Origin: an uncultured Saprospiraceae bacterium
GTDB taxonomy: Bacteria; Bacteroidota; Bacteroidia; Chitinophagales; Saprospiraceae
Assembly (NCBI GenBank): GCA_938016265.1
Contig: CALLWB010000052.1
Coordinates: 1 to 64,000 of the forward strand
Direction of reading: 5' to 3'
DNA length: 64,000 bases
Part shown: one piece after another, positions 43,084 to 53,205 of the stretch
Position numbering within the stretch: the stretch's first letter is position 1
Layout: each line of letters starts with the position of its first letter
Program-made: the position numbers and the translations under genes
Notes under the pieces: model-generated
What the model saw: only the letters and a program-made list of their open reading frames with translations
Databases searched by the model: none
What the model was told of the DNA's origin: nothing

Positions 43084-45975
43084 GTGAAAACAATTAACTC
43101 CACCTCCTTAATCCTAACTTTCCTAACCAGCCTATTCCTAACCACTCTCCATGCCCAACACAACTGGGTTCGTACAAATCCTGGAGGAGGAGGCTCTTTC
43201 AGCACAATTGAACAAGGCCCGCCTGCAGCTAATGGAGCGGGACAGATCATAGCAGGTAGCGACTTGAGCGGCGCATACTATAGTTGGAATGGAGGCCAAT
43301 CCTGGAATGTCTACGGTTCTAGTCGCGGAGTAACGTCCACACATATTGGAGGAGTCGGATTTCACCCTACCAATCCAGATATTTTTTTCCTGGCTTCTGA
43401 TGATGGGATCTTCAAAAGCGCAACTGGTGGTGGATATTTTTATAAAGTTTTACAGAATGGCTATATCACCGATGTTCGGGTTGCTCCTAGCAATCCTAAT
43501 ATAGTTTATGCAGCCTCTCACTCAGCATGGGCAGCGGCGAATGGACAAGTATATAAGTCGAATGATGGAGGAGATACCTGGTCATTAGCCAGCAACAGCA
43601 CGCTTCCTAGTGGTCTACGAATATTAAAATTGAGAATTCACCATACCAACTCCAATGTGGTCTATCTCGTAACAGGAAAATCCAGGCCTGTGCCCAATGG
43701 ACCTGCTAGAGTTTTTCGATCTATGGACGGTGGTCTAAGTTGGACAGAGATCGCTCCTTCAAATGATCAGATCATGGATATTGCCCTCGATCCAATCGAT
43801 AGCGACGTCGTCTATGTGAGTACCATGCAAGACATCACTAATGGAAATGGCGAATGCATCGCCGGCAATAAAGGCAATCTCTACAGAAGCACCAACCAAG
43901 GAACTAATTGGACCAATATTGCGAACTATGGGGGCGTCATTTTTATTCCATCTACTAACAATCAAACCATTCGACTCATCGACCCAAGATGTCCATTTGA
44001 TTGGTTTGCAGATGCTGGAACCTGGACAAGTACCGACTATGGATCCAACTGGACTCGTACTGGCGATCCATCTACTTGGGGAAAAGGCTATCAAGCCAAT
44101 GCCCTGCCCTTTTGGTCTTACGGAGAAAGTTATAATGGCCTATGCAAGACAATTAGCGGCAGCTTGACAGTCCCGGATGCAATATTCTGGTGCAATCCAC
44201 AATGGACCTACGGTTCTTTCGATGGTGGAAATGCCTTCAATCACTTGCATACTAATGAAACTAGCCTCGGCACCAACTTCTGGCAATCCACTGGCGTGGA
44301 CAACGTCGTAATGCTCGACATTGACATCAATGAAACAAACACCAATGAGATGTATATCGGTTTTGCCGATCTGGGATTGTTTCGAAGCGTGGATGGTGGG
44401 CTGAGTTGGCAAATGTCCAATGATGTCGCTTATACAGGGAACTGGGATGGCAACGGAGGGAACACCAATAGTGTACTTTGTGATCCTGATCGGCCCGGTA
44501 AGGTTTGGGCATGCCAACAAGGAGACTCTGGAGAGCCTGCTTATCTAATATCCAGTTCGCTGGCAGGTGCACCCAACTCCTGGGCGACCAGCAATAATGG
44601 GTTGCCCCAAGGCACTTTTTTACTAGGACTTTCTCTGGACAGAACCAGTCCTTCAATAAATAGGACACTCTATGTCACCATGGATGGCAATGTATACAAA
44701 AGTCAGGATGATGGAGCCAATTGGTCTCTTGTGCTAAGTAATGGAAGCTTGTATTTTACTGCAGTAGATGCAATAAATGGGTCTAAAGTTTATGCTGGAG
44801 GAGCAGATGGTCTTTATTATTCCTCGAATAGTGGTAGTACCTGGACAAAAATTTATACAATTGGAGCTAGCGGAAATACCTGGCCCTTTGATAATTATTA
44901 TGTAGGAATTTCTGATATAGAAGTGGATCCTAGTATTGAAGGTATCGTGCATATAACCGTATACGGTACAAGTGTCGGTGGTATCTTCAGTAGTGAAGAT
45001 GGTGGAAATAGCTGGGTCACTTTGTATTCTAGTCCTTATATGCGCTGTTTGGATATCTATGGAGCAAACAACCAAATTATGTATGCAGGGTCTAGTTTTG
45101 CCTATTACTCAGGAGGCTACGATCCATTATCTGAGGGTGTATTGGCTAGCACAGATGGCGGCCTCACTTGGTCTACAGTCAATGAAGATATGCCCTGGAA
45201 ATCAGCCGTCACTATGGAGTTTCAAAATGGCCCTACCCCAAACATTTTTGTAGGGTCTTCTGGTTCCGGGTTTCAATATGCACAAGTACCTGGCAGTTAT
45301 TCTCTGGATTTAGATATACAGGTGGCTTTGGAGGGCGCCTACAATGATTTTACGGGTACAATGACGAATCAACTCCAGCAAAAAGGATTGCTTCCAGCAG
45401 GTCAATCTTACAATGCGGCTCCATGGAATTATTTTGGGACGGAAGGGCAAGGCTGGAGCAATACGGACTATCCTTCTGGAAGCGTAGACTGGGTTTTGGT
45501 CTCTCTCCGAACCGACGTTGGCAAAAGTACTGAAGTAGCACGGGCAGCGGGTCTACTGCTAGTAGATGGCTCAATTTTCTTTCCTGATAATGAGTCCTTT
45601 CCAAGTACATTAGGGACCGAATTTTACATTGTAGTGCAACATAGAAACCATATTGGAGCAATGAGTCCTTCTCAAATTATAGTAGATGGTACTAGCCTTT
45701 CCTATGATTTTCGCTCAGCCGATAGCTATGCAGATGCTGGGGCTGGTCAGAAAAATAAATCAGGGACGTGGGTGTTGTATGCTGGGGATGGCGATCAAGT
45801 TACTGATCCTGCAGGTTATGATATAAATGGCGCCGACGGGGTAAAATGGAATTTACTAAATGGCACTTTCAACCAGTATCTAATTGAAGATTTTAACTTG
45901 GATGGGGAAGCAACAGGGGCGGACAAACTGATCTGGTCGATAAACAATGGTGTGTTTTCTTCTCTTGAGAAGTAG
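43084..45975 (+). CDS. Secreted Asp-box beta-propeller protein with the HRNH/dockerin-like module
   Basis: This encodes 963 aa, starting with GTG 43084; no ATG fits the signal peptide (~1-25, ending TLHAQ). Residues ~28-735 form one or two seven-bladed propellers with about nine Asp-box motifs (DGGDTW, DGGLSW, TNQGTNW, DYGSNW, DDGANW, NSGSTW, DGGNSW, DGGLTW), as in sialidases, GH74 xyloglucanases and VPS10-like proteins. The C-terminal ~210 residues are the module shared with 23038 and 28363: VALEGAYN, KGLLPAGQSYNAAPWNYFGT, SVDWVLVSLR, YIVVQHRNHIGAMS, then two dockerin-like repeats ending FNLDGEATGADKLIWSINNG. Secreted and probably glycan-acting (inference). Confidence 0.8.
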   Translation: MKTINSTSLILTFLTSLFLTTLHAQHNWVRTNPGGGGSFSTIEQGPPAANGAGQIIAGSDLSGAYYSWNGGQSWNVYGSSRGVTSTHIGGVGFHPTNPDIFFLASDDGIFKSATGGGYFYKVLQNGYITDVRVAPSNPNIVYAASHSAWAAANGQVYKSNDGGDTWSLASNSTLPSGLRILKLRIHHTNSNVVYLVTGKSRPVPNGPARVFRSMDGGLSWTEIAPSNDQIMDIALDPIDSDVVYVSTMQDITNGNGECIAGNKGNLYRSTNQGTNWTNIANYGGVIFIPSTNNQTIRLIDPRCPFDWFADAGTWTSTDYGSNWTRTGDPSTWGKGYQANALPFWSYGESYNGLCKTISGSLTVPDAIFWCNPQWTYGSFDGGNAFNHLHTNETSLGTNFWQSTGVDNVVMLDIDINETNTNEMYIGFADLGLFRSVDGGLSWQMSNDVAYTGNWDGNGGNTNSVLCDPDRPGKVWACQQGDSGEPAYLISSSLAGAPNSWATSNNGLPQGTFLLGLSLDRTSPSINRTLYVTMDGNVYKSQDDGANWSLVLSNGSLYFTAVDAINGSKVYAGGADGLYYSSNSGSTWTKIYTIGASGNTWPFDNYYVGISDIEVDPSIEGIVHITVYGTSVGGIFSSEDGGNSWVTLYSSPYMRCLDIYGANNQIMYAGSSFAYYSGGYDPLSEGVLASTDGGLTWSTVNEDMPWKSAVTMEFQNGPTPNIFVGSSGSGFQYAQVPGSYSLDLDIQVALEGAYNDFTGTMTNQLQQKGLLPAGQSYNAAPWNYFGTEGQGWSNTDYPSGSVDWVLVSLRTDVGKSTEVARAAGLLLVDGSIFFPDNESFPSTLGTEFYIVVQHRNHIGAMSPSQIIVDGTSLSYDFRSADSYADAGAGQKNKSGTWVLYAGDGDQVTDPAGYDINGADGVKWNLLNGTFNQYLIEDFNLDGEATGADKLIWSINNGVFSSLEK

Positions 45976-46206
45976 AATTTGTTTTTTACTAGAAGTAGAA
46001 CGTATTATCCAAAACCTTCTAGCTGATCGTATTTTTGGAAAAATATTCCATATAATTATTAAAAAAACTTATTTTGCAGCCGATTTCAACAAACCTTGAT
46101 AGTTAGCAACAACAATTGCTTATCTCCGTACAAAGAAATCGAACGTTTCTTGTAATTAACATGGAGGATTCAAAACATAATTCCTTCAACAAAACAACTA
46201 AAAAAA

Positions 46207-46524
46207 ATGAGTACTGCTAAAGAATTATTAAAATCACTAGAAGAAAATTTCGACGGTAGTAAAGTAGATGCCAACACCCTTTTTCACTTTGTTTTAGAAG
46301 GCGATAGTGGTGGAGATTTTACTGTAGAAATAGAAGATGGCGCTTGCAAAGTTTCTGAAGGATTGACAGGAGATGCAAAATGTGTGGTCAAATCAACTGA
46401 TCAAACTTTTATTGATGTATTAACCAAGAAAGTAAATCCAACAATGGCTGTTATGAGCGGAAAACTCAAGATTAGCAATATTGGAGAAATGATGAAATTT
46501 GCTAAGCCTTTCGGCCTAATGTAA
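46207..46524 (+). CDS. SCP2 sterol-carrier domain protein
   Basis: This encodes 105 aa, a single SCP2 domain: VDANTLFHFVLEGDSGGDFT, then VSEGLTGDAKCVVKSTDQTF, then MSGKLKISNIGEMMKFAKPF. The domain binds lipids or acyl chains in a hydrophobic tunnel. There is no signal, so it is cytosolic. In bacteria the role is not fixed. It has its own transcript with a terminator at 46579. Confidence 0.9.
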   Translation: MSTAKELLKSLEENFDGSKVDANTLFHFVLEGDSGGDFTVEIEDGACKVSEGLTGDAKCVVKSTDQTFIDVLTKKVNPTMAVMSGKLKISNIGEMMKFAKPFGLM

Positions 46525-46578
46525 AATAATTGGTTACTTTCATAATCAATGAAGTAACGAACATTCCCTTTTTTATAG

Positions 46579-46611
46579 ATACCTGTTGCTGAACACAACA
46601 GGTATTTTTTT
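46579..46611 (+). terminator. Terminator after the SCP2 gene
   Basis: ATACCTGTTG (46579-46588), 7-nt loop, CAACAGGTAT (46596-46605), followed by TTTTTTG. A perfect 10-bp stem. Confidence 0.9.
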
Positions 46612-46677
46612 GTCTATTAATTTGACGACTTCGTCATTAGAATTTCGGGATACCAATACAATGATTAACTTTGATAT

Positions 46678-47559
46678 ATGATTTTGAAAGTCGATAATTT
46701 GGTCAAAAAGTATGGTGCTGTCACGGCAGTTAACAATTTGTCATTGGAAGTCCACAAAGGACAGGTTTTCGGCATTCTAGGGCCCAATGGAAGCGGCAAA
46801 ACAACCACCCTTGGTGTGGTAATGGGCGTCATAAAGTCAGATAGTGGTTCCTTTTCTTGGTTTGGAGAAAACCAGCCGCAAAAGGCAAGAGGGCAGATTG
46901 GCACTTTACTCGAAACGCCCAATTTCTATCCATACATGAATGCGGTTGACAACCTAAAAGTGGTTGCCCACATCAAAAAAACAGCGCAGCCAAAAATCGA
47001 CGAGCTACTCGAAATGGTCAACCTGAAGGATCGAAAAAAATCAAAATTTACGACCTATTCCCTAGGAATGAAACAACGATTGGCCATCGCGGCCGCCATG
47101 ATCTCCGACCCGGAAGTCCTAGTGCTAGATGAGCCAACCAACGGATTGGATCCAGAAGGAATTGTTGAAGTTAGAAATCTGATTCTCCAAATTGCAAAAA
47201 AGGGGAAAACAATCATTCTGGCTAGCCATATGCTGGATGAAGTAGAAAAAATTTGCTCACACGTGGCCATTATCAAAAAGGGAGCGTTGCTTTCTGTTGG
47301 TGGTGTAGGTGCGATCATCAATAAACAACAGACCGTAGAAATTGGAACAGAAGACCAGACCCAGCTAAATGCGTTGCTGGAAAAATGCACGTTTATCCAC
47401 TCCTTTTCCCCTACGAAACTAGGATACGAACTCGTTTTGAAAGATGAATTCTCCGCAGCGGATCTAAACAAATACTTTTTTGACAACCACCTTGTCCTCA
47501 CTCATCTGCTAGTAAAAAACAGAAGCTTAGAACAAGAATTTTTAGAAATCACCCAATAA
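46678..47559 (+). CDS. ABC-2 type exporter ATP-binding protein
   Basis: This encodes 293 aa. Walker A GPNGSGKT (35-42), Q-loop near LLETPNFYPYM, signature YSLGMKQRLA, Walker B VLVLDEPTNGLDPEG and H-loop ILASHMLDE are all intact, followed by the ~80-aa C-terminal part typical of CcmA/DrrA-like exporters. It pairs with the permease gene 2 nt downstream. A TAACTTTG element at 46666-46673 lies only 5 nt before the ATG, so the transcript may be nearly leaderless or the element may be chance. Confidence 0.93.
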   Translation: MILKVDNLVKKYGAVTAVNNLSLEVHKGQVFGILGPNGSGKTTTLGVVMGVIKSDSGSFSWFGENQPQKARGQIGTLLETPNFYPYMNAVDNLKVVAHIKKTAQPKIDELLEMVNLKDRKKSKFTTYSLGMKQRLAIAAAMISDPEVLVLDEPTNGLDPEGIVEVRNLILQIAKKGKTIILASHMLDEVEKICSHVAIIKKGALLSVGGVGAIINKQQTVEIGTEDQTQLNALLEKCTFIHSFSPTKLGYELVLKDEFSAADLNKYFFDNHLVLTHLLVKNRSLEQEFLEITQ

Positions 47560-47561
47560 CA

Positions 47562-48371
47562 ATGCTGCGACTCCTTCAATTAGAATGGTTAAAACTAAAG
47601 CCCAATGCTACCTTTCGGGTCTTTGTGCTCCTGTATTTTTTGGCATTGCCGTTGTTTTTTCCGATTGGGCTATTTATGGATTTCCCGAAGGAGTTTTCCA
47701 TTTTGAGTATTTATTCCTTCCCTGATGTATGGTCGTTTGCCGGGTATTTGGGGAGTTGGCTTACTTTTTTCTGTTTTGGTTTTCTAGGGGTTCTGATGAT
47801 TACCAATGAATATGCCTTCAAAACGCTTCGACAAAACATTATGACTGGTTTGACCAGAAGTGAGTTTTTGGCCAGCAAACTAATAATGTTTGGCGCAATC
47901 AGTTTATTCGCAACTATTTATTATTGCATAGTCGTCCTAGGATATGGATATTCCAATACCGACTTCATCATCAACTCCAAAGTACTGGAGCAGACCTATT
48001 TGATTCCTTCCTATTTCCTTCAATGTTTTGGCTATATGTGTGTCGGATTTTTTATTGGTTTTCTGGTAAAACGTTCAGGACTAGCAGTGTTTTTATTGTT
48101 GTTTTACACGTTTTTTATTGAAAATATTTTCCGACAGGTTATTCATTTTAATATAGCTCCCGGACCTTTAGTCAATTATTATCCTATGAATTCGCTGGAA
48201 GACTTGGTACCGCTGCCACTCCGACAGCTAAAATTTGCTCAAAATCAAGCCTGGCAAAGAGACAACGTCGAGTTTTTATTAACCCAAACAGAGGCAATAT
48301 TAGTATCGAGTTGTTGGATTGGGATTATTATTGGAATGATTTATCTAATCCTGAAGAGGCGTGATTTGTAA
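47562..48371 (+). CDS. ABC-2 type exporter permease
   Basis: This encodes 269 aa with six membrane segments. ITNEYAFKTLRQNIMTGLTR after the second helix is the usual coupling region of ABC-2 permeases, and the last helix ends in LILKRRDL. The ATG is 2 nt after the stop of the ATPase, so the two form one operon and one transporter. The substrate is unknown; such pairs export lipids, drugs or act on envelope components. Confidence 0.88.
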   Translation: MLRLLQLEWLKLKPNATFRVFVLLYFLALPLFFPIGLFMDFPKEFSILSIYSFPDVWSFAGYLGSWLTFFCFGFLGVLMITNEYAFKTLRQNIMTGLTRSEFLASKLIMFGAISLFATIYYCIVVLGYGYSNTDFIINSKVLEQTYLIPSYFLQCFGYMCVGFFIGFLVKRSGLAVFLLLFYTFFIENIFRQVIHFNIAPGPLVNYYPMNSLEDLVPLPLRQLKFAQNQAWQRDNVEFLLTQTEAILVSSCWIGIIIGMIYLILKRRDL

Positions 48372-48494
48372 GTGATCGAAGAAGTAGAGTGGCTTTTTTG
48401 TTGGCGCAAAATTGCCTAGGCGAAACAGCGAGTTAAGAACAGTCGCTCTCTATCATCAGTTTTGCAACAGCAATACGAGTTCTTCTACAAGAAT

Positions 48495-49922
48495 CTATTT
48501 ACTAGCAGCAATCCTAGTAAGCCCAAGTTCCTCCCCTTTTACCAACATAAAATCAAATGCATCCTGATATTCATTAGGAATTTCGCCATCTAAAATAGCT
48601 TCTCGAATCGCATTTTTGATGATTCCGACTTCTCTGGAGGGAGTAATATCAAATGTTTCCATGATCAATTCTCCCGAGATGGGTGGCTCCCAATTTCGGA
48701 GACTGTCTTTTGCTTCTACTTCCTTTAGTTTTTCGCGGACAAGCTCATAGTTACTCAGGTATCGTTTTACTTTTTTAGGATTCTTTGAGGTAATGTCTGC
48801 TTCACATAAGATCATCAGATCATCGATGTCGTCTCCTGTCTCAAACAACAGACGTCTGATGGCTGAGTCCGTAATATTTTCTTTGGTCAGACTGATAGGA
48901 CGTAGGTGCAGACGAACTAACTTTTGTACATACTTCATCTTAGCATCCATCGGCAATCGTAGCCTTCTGAAAATCCGTGGAACCATCTTCGCCCCCAGTG
49001 CCTCATGACCGTGAAACGTCCAACCGATTTTAGGATCAAACCGCTTAGTCGGGGGTTTGGCAATGTCGTGAAACAAGGCTGCCCATCGCAACCAGATATC
49101 GTCAGTGTTCTTACAAATATTATCAATTACCTTCAAGGTATGAAAAAAATTGTCCTTGTGCCCTAACCCCCTTTTCACCTCTACCCCATACAACGCATGC
49201 ATCTCTGGAAAAATAATCTCCAACAATTCACTATCAAACAACAATTTGAATCCAATCGATGGTTGGTCGCTTGCCAGAATTTTTTCTAATTCAATAGTGA
49301 TGCGTTCTTGGGAGATGATTTTTATTCTATTCTTATGCCGTTTTATTGCTTGAAAGGTAGATGGCTCAATAGTAAAATTGAGTTGGGTAGCAAATCGAAT
49401 GGCCCGCATCATACGAAGTGGATCGTCTGAAAAAGTTTGTCCAGGTTCCAATGGTGTTCTCAAAATTTTGCTTTCCAGATCTTCCAAACCGTTGAACGGG
49501 TCTACAATTTCACCAAAGTTATATTCATTAAGAGAAACCGCCAATGCATTGATCGTCAGATCTCTTCGATTCTGATCATCTTCTAATGTGCCATCATCTA
49601 CTGTTGGATTTCTGGATTCGAAACGATAAGACTCTCTTCTCGCTCCTACAAACTCTACCTCCATGCCACGGTGATTGAACATTGCGGTACCGAATCGTTT
49701 GTAAATGGCGACCTTGGGTTCTGGCGAAAGCGATTTAGCAACTTTTCTGGCGAGTGTAATTCCATCGCCAACGCAGACAATGTCAATATCTTTGCTAGGC
49801 CTTGCCAGCAATCGATCGCGAACATATCCGCCGATCACAAAAACGGGGTAATCCAATTCTTCCGCAACCTGGCTAATTAGAGAAAAGATACTTTTCTCAT
49901 GCTGTTTAATATCGAATAGCAT
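48495..49922 (-). CDS. cca: CCA tRNA nucleotidyltransferase with HD domain
   Basis: This encodes 475 aa. The nucleotidyltransferase core [20 protein letters not shown] (DxD metal site) starts near residue 31. [20 protein letters not shown] and [17 protein letters not shown] are typical of class II enzymes, and [16 protein letters not shown] is the R-M-RA-RF box. An HD domain with [13 protein letters not shown] follows (about residue 288). It adds or repairs the tRNA 3' CCA, and both tRNA genes in the window lack an encoded CCA. It is transcribed alone. Confidence 0.93.
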   Translation of the reverse strand: MLFDIKQHEKSIFSLISQVAEELDYPVFVIGGYVRDRLLARPSKDIDIVCVGDGITLARKVAKSLSPEPKVAIYKRFGTAMFNHRGMEVEFVGARRESYRFESRNPTVDDGTLEDDQNRRDLTINALAVSLNEYNFGEIVDPFNGLEDLESKILRTPLEPGQTFSDDPLRMMRAIRFATQLNFTIEPSTFQAIKRHKNRIKIISQERITIELEKILASDQPSIGFKLLFDSELLEIIFPEMHALYGVEVKRGLGHKDNFFHTLKVIDNICKNTDDIWLRWAALFHDIAKPPTKRFDPKIGWTFHGHEALGAKMVPRIFRRLRLPMDAKMKYVQKLVRLHLRPISLTKENITDSAIRRLLFETGDDIDDLMILCEADITSKNPKKVKRYLSNYELVREKLKEVEAKDSLRNWEPPISGELIMETFDITPSREVGIIKNAIREAILDGEIPNEYQDAFDFMLVKGEELGLTRIAASK

Positions 49923-50092
49923 TAATAGAAAATAAAACTATAGAAAAATAAATTAAATAAGAGAAACACAATTCCGTTCCGTCCGTACAATTACTGTAAG
50001 TGTAAAATTAGCAATTGTAATTGAAATTTATCAACAAAAACGATAGTTTGCTCGTTCTTGTAGTAAGAAATCGGAAATCTCAAAGCTAATAA

Positions 50093-50662
50093 CTAATTTC
50101 TAATGAAGATTAGTTCCTTATCATCAGTAATTTTGACAATAGTGGAAGGTTCTTCCCATTGATCATCGTCTCTTCTGTGATGAACGACATAATCCACAAG
50201 GGCAAGTAGCTCTGGGTTTATTTCATCAAAGGTACGAGGAGGTGGTTCATTGCTAAAATTAGCGGAAGAAGAAACAAGAGGTGCTCCGAGTTGTTCGATC
50301 AATGTTTTACAGAAATCTTCTTTTATTATTCGTATCGCCACACTACCATCGGCTGAAATAACGTTATTAGGAAGATTTATAGCATTTTCATAAACAATTG
50401 TAAGCGGTCTCTTATGAAACTCAATCAAATTATTCGCTTTTGGAGGTACTCTTTCTACAAAATGGCTCAATGTTTCGGCATTATTCCAAAGCAATACCAT
50501 TTTTTTTTGAGGAGCTCTTTTTTTAATGGAGAACAATCTATCGACTGCTTTTTGATCCGTAGCAAGGCATCCAATGCCCCAAACGGTATCTGTAGGATAA
50601 ATGATAATACCTCCTTCTTTTAATATAGGTACTATTTTTGATATTTCTTCTTTAAAGGACAT
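50093..50662 (-). CDS. L-threonylcarbamoyladenylate synthase (TsaC/Sua5/YwlC)
   Basis: This encodes 189 aa of a single YrdC domain without the C-terminal Sua5 extension, so TsaC-like length. Motifs: GIIIYPTDTVWGIGCLATDQ, KKRAPQKKMVLLW, RPLTIVYENA, VAIRIIKEDF and APLVSSSANFS. It makes threonylcarbamoyl-AMP from threonine, bicarbonate and ATP for the t6A37 modification of tRNA. It is divergent from the PKD protein gene with a 47-nt gap. Confidence 0.93.
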   Translation of the reverse strand: MSFKEEISKIVPILKEGGIIIYPTDTVWGIGCLATDQKAVDRLFSIKKRAPQKKMVLLWNNAETLSHFVERVPPKANNLIEFHKRPLTIVYENAINLPNNVISADGSVAIRIIKEDFCKTLIEQLGAPLVSSSANFSNEPPPRTFDEINPELLALVDYVVHHRRDDDQWEEPSTIVKITDDKELIFIRN

Positions 50663-50670
50663 TAATAGTG

Positions 50671-50678
50671 TAAATTTG
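50671..50678 (+). promoter_or_regulatory. Probable -7 element for the PKD/T9SS protein
   Basis: TAAATTTG, a match to TAnnTTTG, 31 nt before the TTG start at 50710. No clear -33 TTG is present. Confidence 0.4.
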
Positions 50679-50709
50679 CGTGAATATTATAAGGCTAAAA
50701 TAAAAATAA

Positions 50710-52953
50710 TTGATACGATTATATAGTACATTTTTGCTGCTTTTCTTTTTTTTAGCATTCAATAACAATTTGTCTGCACTTCATATCATTGGAGGAGACA
50801 TCTCTTATGTGTGTTTGGGCAATAATAATTATCGGTTTATTATGAAGGTGTATCGAGATTGTGCCACTGAAGATGGTGCTCCGCTCGATGACCCTGCCTC
50901 CATCACTATTTGGGAGTTCAATGGCAACAATCCTACTCAGTATGGAGCTCCGCTTGCTGTGCAACTATCTACAGACAATCTTATTCCTCCAGTACTCGAT
51001 AGTCCTTGTCTCGAACCACCTCCGGGGTTGTGTGTTCAAGAAGGTACCTATCTTTTTCCTCCTGCAGGTCAGGATCCATTGAACCTTCCCTTCAATCCCG
51101 ATGGCTACGTGATTGCCTATCAACGTTGCTGTCGAAATACAACAATCAATAATATACTTGCTCCAGGTACCGTAGGAGCTACCTATACCGTTACCTTAAC
51201 GGAAGAAGCGCAATTAAAGTGTAACAATAGTCCAATTTTTAATGATTTTCCTCCAATTGTCATTTGTGCAAACGAACCGATCAACTTCGATCACTCTGCT
51301 ACGGATAACGATGGAGATTCTTTAGTTTATAAATTTTGCGAACCAACAGTGGGTGCGTCTTCCAATATACCTGCTCCGATGATTACCTCCGTACCATTTG
51401 TCAATTTCCCGCATTTCCCTACTGTAAATTTCTCGGGGCCCTTCACTTTTCAGGCGCCGCTCCAGGGCAATCCAACTGTCGCTATCGATTTAGAAACTGG
51501 ACTGATCACTGGAACCCCTACCTTCATAGGTCAATATGTTGTTGGTATTTGTGTAGAAGAATATAGAAATGGGGTATTGATGGGAATAACCAGGCGTGAT
51601 TTCCAGTTTAATGTAACCAGTTGTCAGCGGACTATAACCGCTGATGTCCGGGAAGACTCCCTGATCGGACCAAGAGAATATCTAATTGTTTCCTGCGGAG
51701 AAGAAACGGTGACCATTATTAATGAAAGTTCGCAGGTTCAGTTTATTGACGGTTATTTTTGGGAATTTGAATTAGTTCCTGGAGATCCACCGTTCACCAG
51801 TACAGCGACCAACCCAACAATCAACTTTCCCGGCCTTGGTTCTTACATGGGAACATTGATTGTAAATCCAGGCAGTTTAAATTGCTCAGACACGGCTACA
51901 ATATATGTCGATGTATTCCCAGAAATAAAGGCAGAATATGAGTTTTTGTTTGACCCTTGCGAACCTACCCCAATAGCTTATACCGACCTTTCTTTCTCAG
52001 GATCTGGAACAATTACCGATTGGTTTTGGGATTTTGATGATGGAACATTTTCTACCGACCAAAGCCCCGTCCACCTGTTTACAGAAGCAGGTACTTTTGA
52101 TGTCGCATTAACTGTAACTGATATTAATAATTGTCAAGACACCTATGTACAGACGATAGAATGGTACCCTGAATCAGAAATAATGATCATGCCGGAAGAC
52201 GACACCGGATGTGAGCCATTTACCGTAACCATCATCAACAATTCCTTCCCGATAAACGGATATACTACAGAGTGGACACTTGGAGACGGGCAAACCTCGA
52301 CAGAATCTAGTCCTACACATACTTATGAAGAGCCAGGTGTCTATACCGTTTCAATAAAAATTACCTCTCCGATAGGTTGTGTTTCTCAGCAGACTTTCCC
52401 GGATTTGATAACTGTTTTTCCTACTCCGATTTCGGATTTTGCATTTTCACCAGATACTCCTACGAATTTCGACCCCTTGGTTACGTTTAGTGATCAATCT
52501 ACTGGTGCAGCAATGTGGTATTGGGATTTTGGTACTGGAGATTTCTCTACGCAAAGTAATCCTACCTATTCCTTCCCGGACACTGGTCGATTTGATGTTC
52601 AGCTAGTCGTGACCCATCCTCAAGGATGCACAGATACCAGTGTACAGGTAGTAGATGTTGAACCCCGATTTACCTACTTTCTTCCAAATGCCTTCACACC
52701 AAATTATGATGATGTTAATGATGGTTTCCAGGGAGCTGGAATATTCTACGGTATTGAACAATTTGAAATGACCATTTGGAATCGATGGGGGGAGCTTATT
52801 TTCACGGCCAACGATCCTAATATTGCTTGGAATGGTAAGAAAAACAATACTGGAGGTATGGTCAAAAACGGAGTGTACGTCTACCTCGTCAAGATTATAG
52901 GTGCTCGAAATCAAAAATTTGAGTACAAAGGATTTGCCACTGTCATTCGATAG
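50710..52953 (+). CDS. PKD-domain surface protein with T9SS type B C-terminal domain
   Basis: This encodes 747 aa. The start is TTG 50710: in-frame stops lie just upstream, and no ATG is available before the signal peptide (IRLYSTFLLLFFFLAFNNNL). The N-terminal half begins LHIIGGDISYVCLGNNNYRF, a domain common at the start of Bacteroidota gliding-associated proteins, with conserved cysteines. Three or four PKD domains follow (WFWDFDDGTFSTDQSPVHLF, WTLGDGQTSTESSPTHTYEE, WYWDFGTGDFSTQSNPTYSF). The C-terminus is the type B sorting domain (PNAFTPNYDDVNDGF, IWNRWGELIF, GVYVYLVKI, ending FATVIR). It is a cell-surface adhesin or structural protein exported by T9SS. Confidence 0.88.
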   Translation: MIRLYSTFLLLFFFLAFNNNLSALHIIGGDISYVCLGNNNYRFIMKVYRDCATEDGAPLDDPASITIWEFNGNNPTQYGAPLAVQLSTDNLIPPVLDSPCLEPPPGLCVQEGTYLFPPAGQDPLNLPFNPDGYVIAYQRCCRNTTINNILAPGTVGATYTVTLTEEAQLKCNNSPIFNDFPPIVICANEPINFDHSATDNDGDSLVYKFCEPTVGASSNIPAPMITSVPFVNFPHFPTVNFSGPFTFQAPLQGNPTVAIDLETGLITGTPTFIGQYVVGICVEEYRNGVLMGITRRDFQFNVTSCQRTITADVREDSLIGPREYLIVSCGEETVTIINESSQVQFIDGYFWEFELVPGDPPFTSTATNPTINFPGLGSYMGTLIVNPGSLNCSDTATIYVDVFPEIKAEYEFLFDPCEPTPIAYTDLSFSGSGTITDWFWDFDDGTFSTDQSPVHLFTEAGTFDVALTVTDINNCQDTYVQTIEWYPESEIMIMPEDDTGCEPFTVTIINNSFPINGYTTEWTLGDGQTSTESSPTHTYEEPGVYTVSIKITSPIGCVSQQTFPDLITVFPTPISDFAFSPDTPTNFDPLVTFSDQSTGAAMWYWDFGTGDFSTQSNPTYSFPDTGRFDVQLVVTHPQGCTDTSVQVVDVEPRFTYFLPNAFTPNYDDVNDGFQGAGIFYGIEQFEMTIWNRWGELIFTANDPNIAWNGKKNNTGGMVKNGVYVYLVKIIGARNQKFEYKGFATVIR

Positions 52954-53146
52954 TGGTTTCAAAAAAAATGATGTAGGAACGAATCATCATTCGTCCTCGT
53001 CCAATTGATTTCGTACTTAATTTGGTGGTATGTTATACAGGAAAGCTTAACAGTAGTGCGATTGGGCAATCGAAAACTCTGCGTTTAGAAAAAAAACAAA
53101 TTTTGTAGGTCGCTAATTATCAGCTCGAAGTAAGGCTAAAATGACA

Positions 53147-53177
53147 ATCTCCTTACCGTTTTCACGATTAAGGAGAT
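53147..53177. repeat. Inverted repeat in the 252-nt intergenic region
   Basis: ATCTCCTTA (53147-53155) and TAAGGAGAT (53169-53177) form a perfect 9-bp stem with a 13-nt loop, downstream of both convergent genes. There is no good T-run on either strand, so it may be a weak terminator or a protein site. Nothing else is recognisable in 52954-53205. Confidence 0.4.
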
Positions 53178-53205
53178 GATATATTTTGGTTAGTAGTTTC
53201 TCTGG

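Noticed and set aside
46666-46673. TAACTTTG as a firm promoter of the exporter genes
   Set aside because: Only 5 nt from the start codon and without a -33 element, so kept as a remark and not as a promoter.
47055-47501. 148-aa antisense frame in the exporter ATPase
   Set aside because: It is fully inside a well-conserved ABC ATPase and shows no domain.
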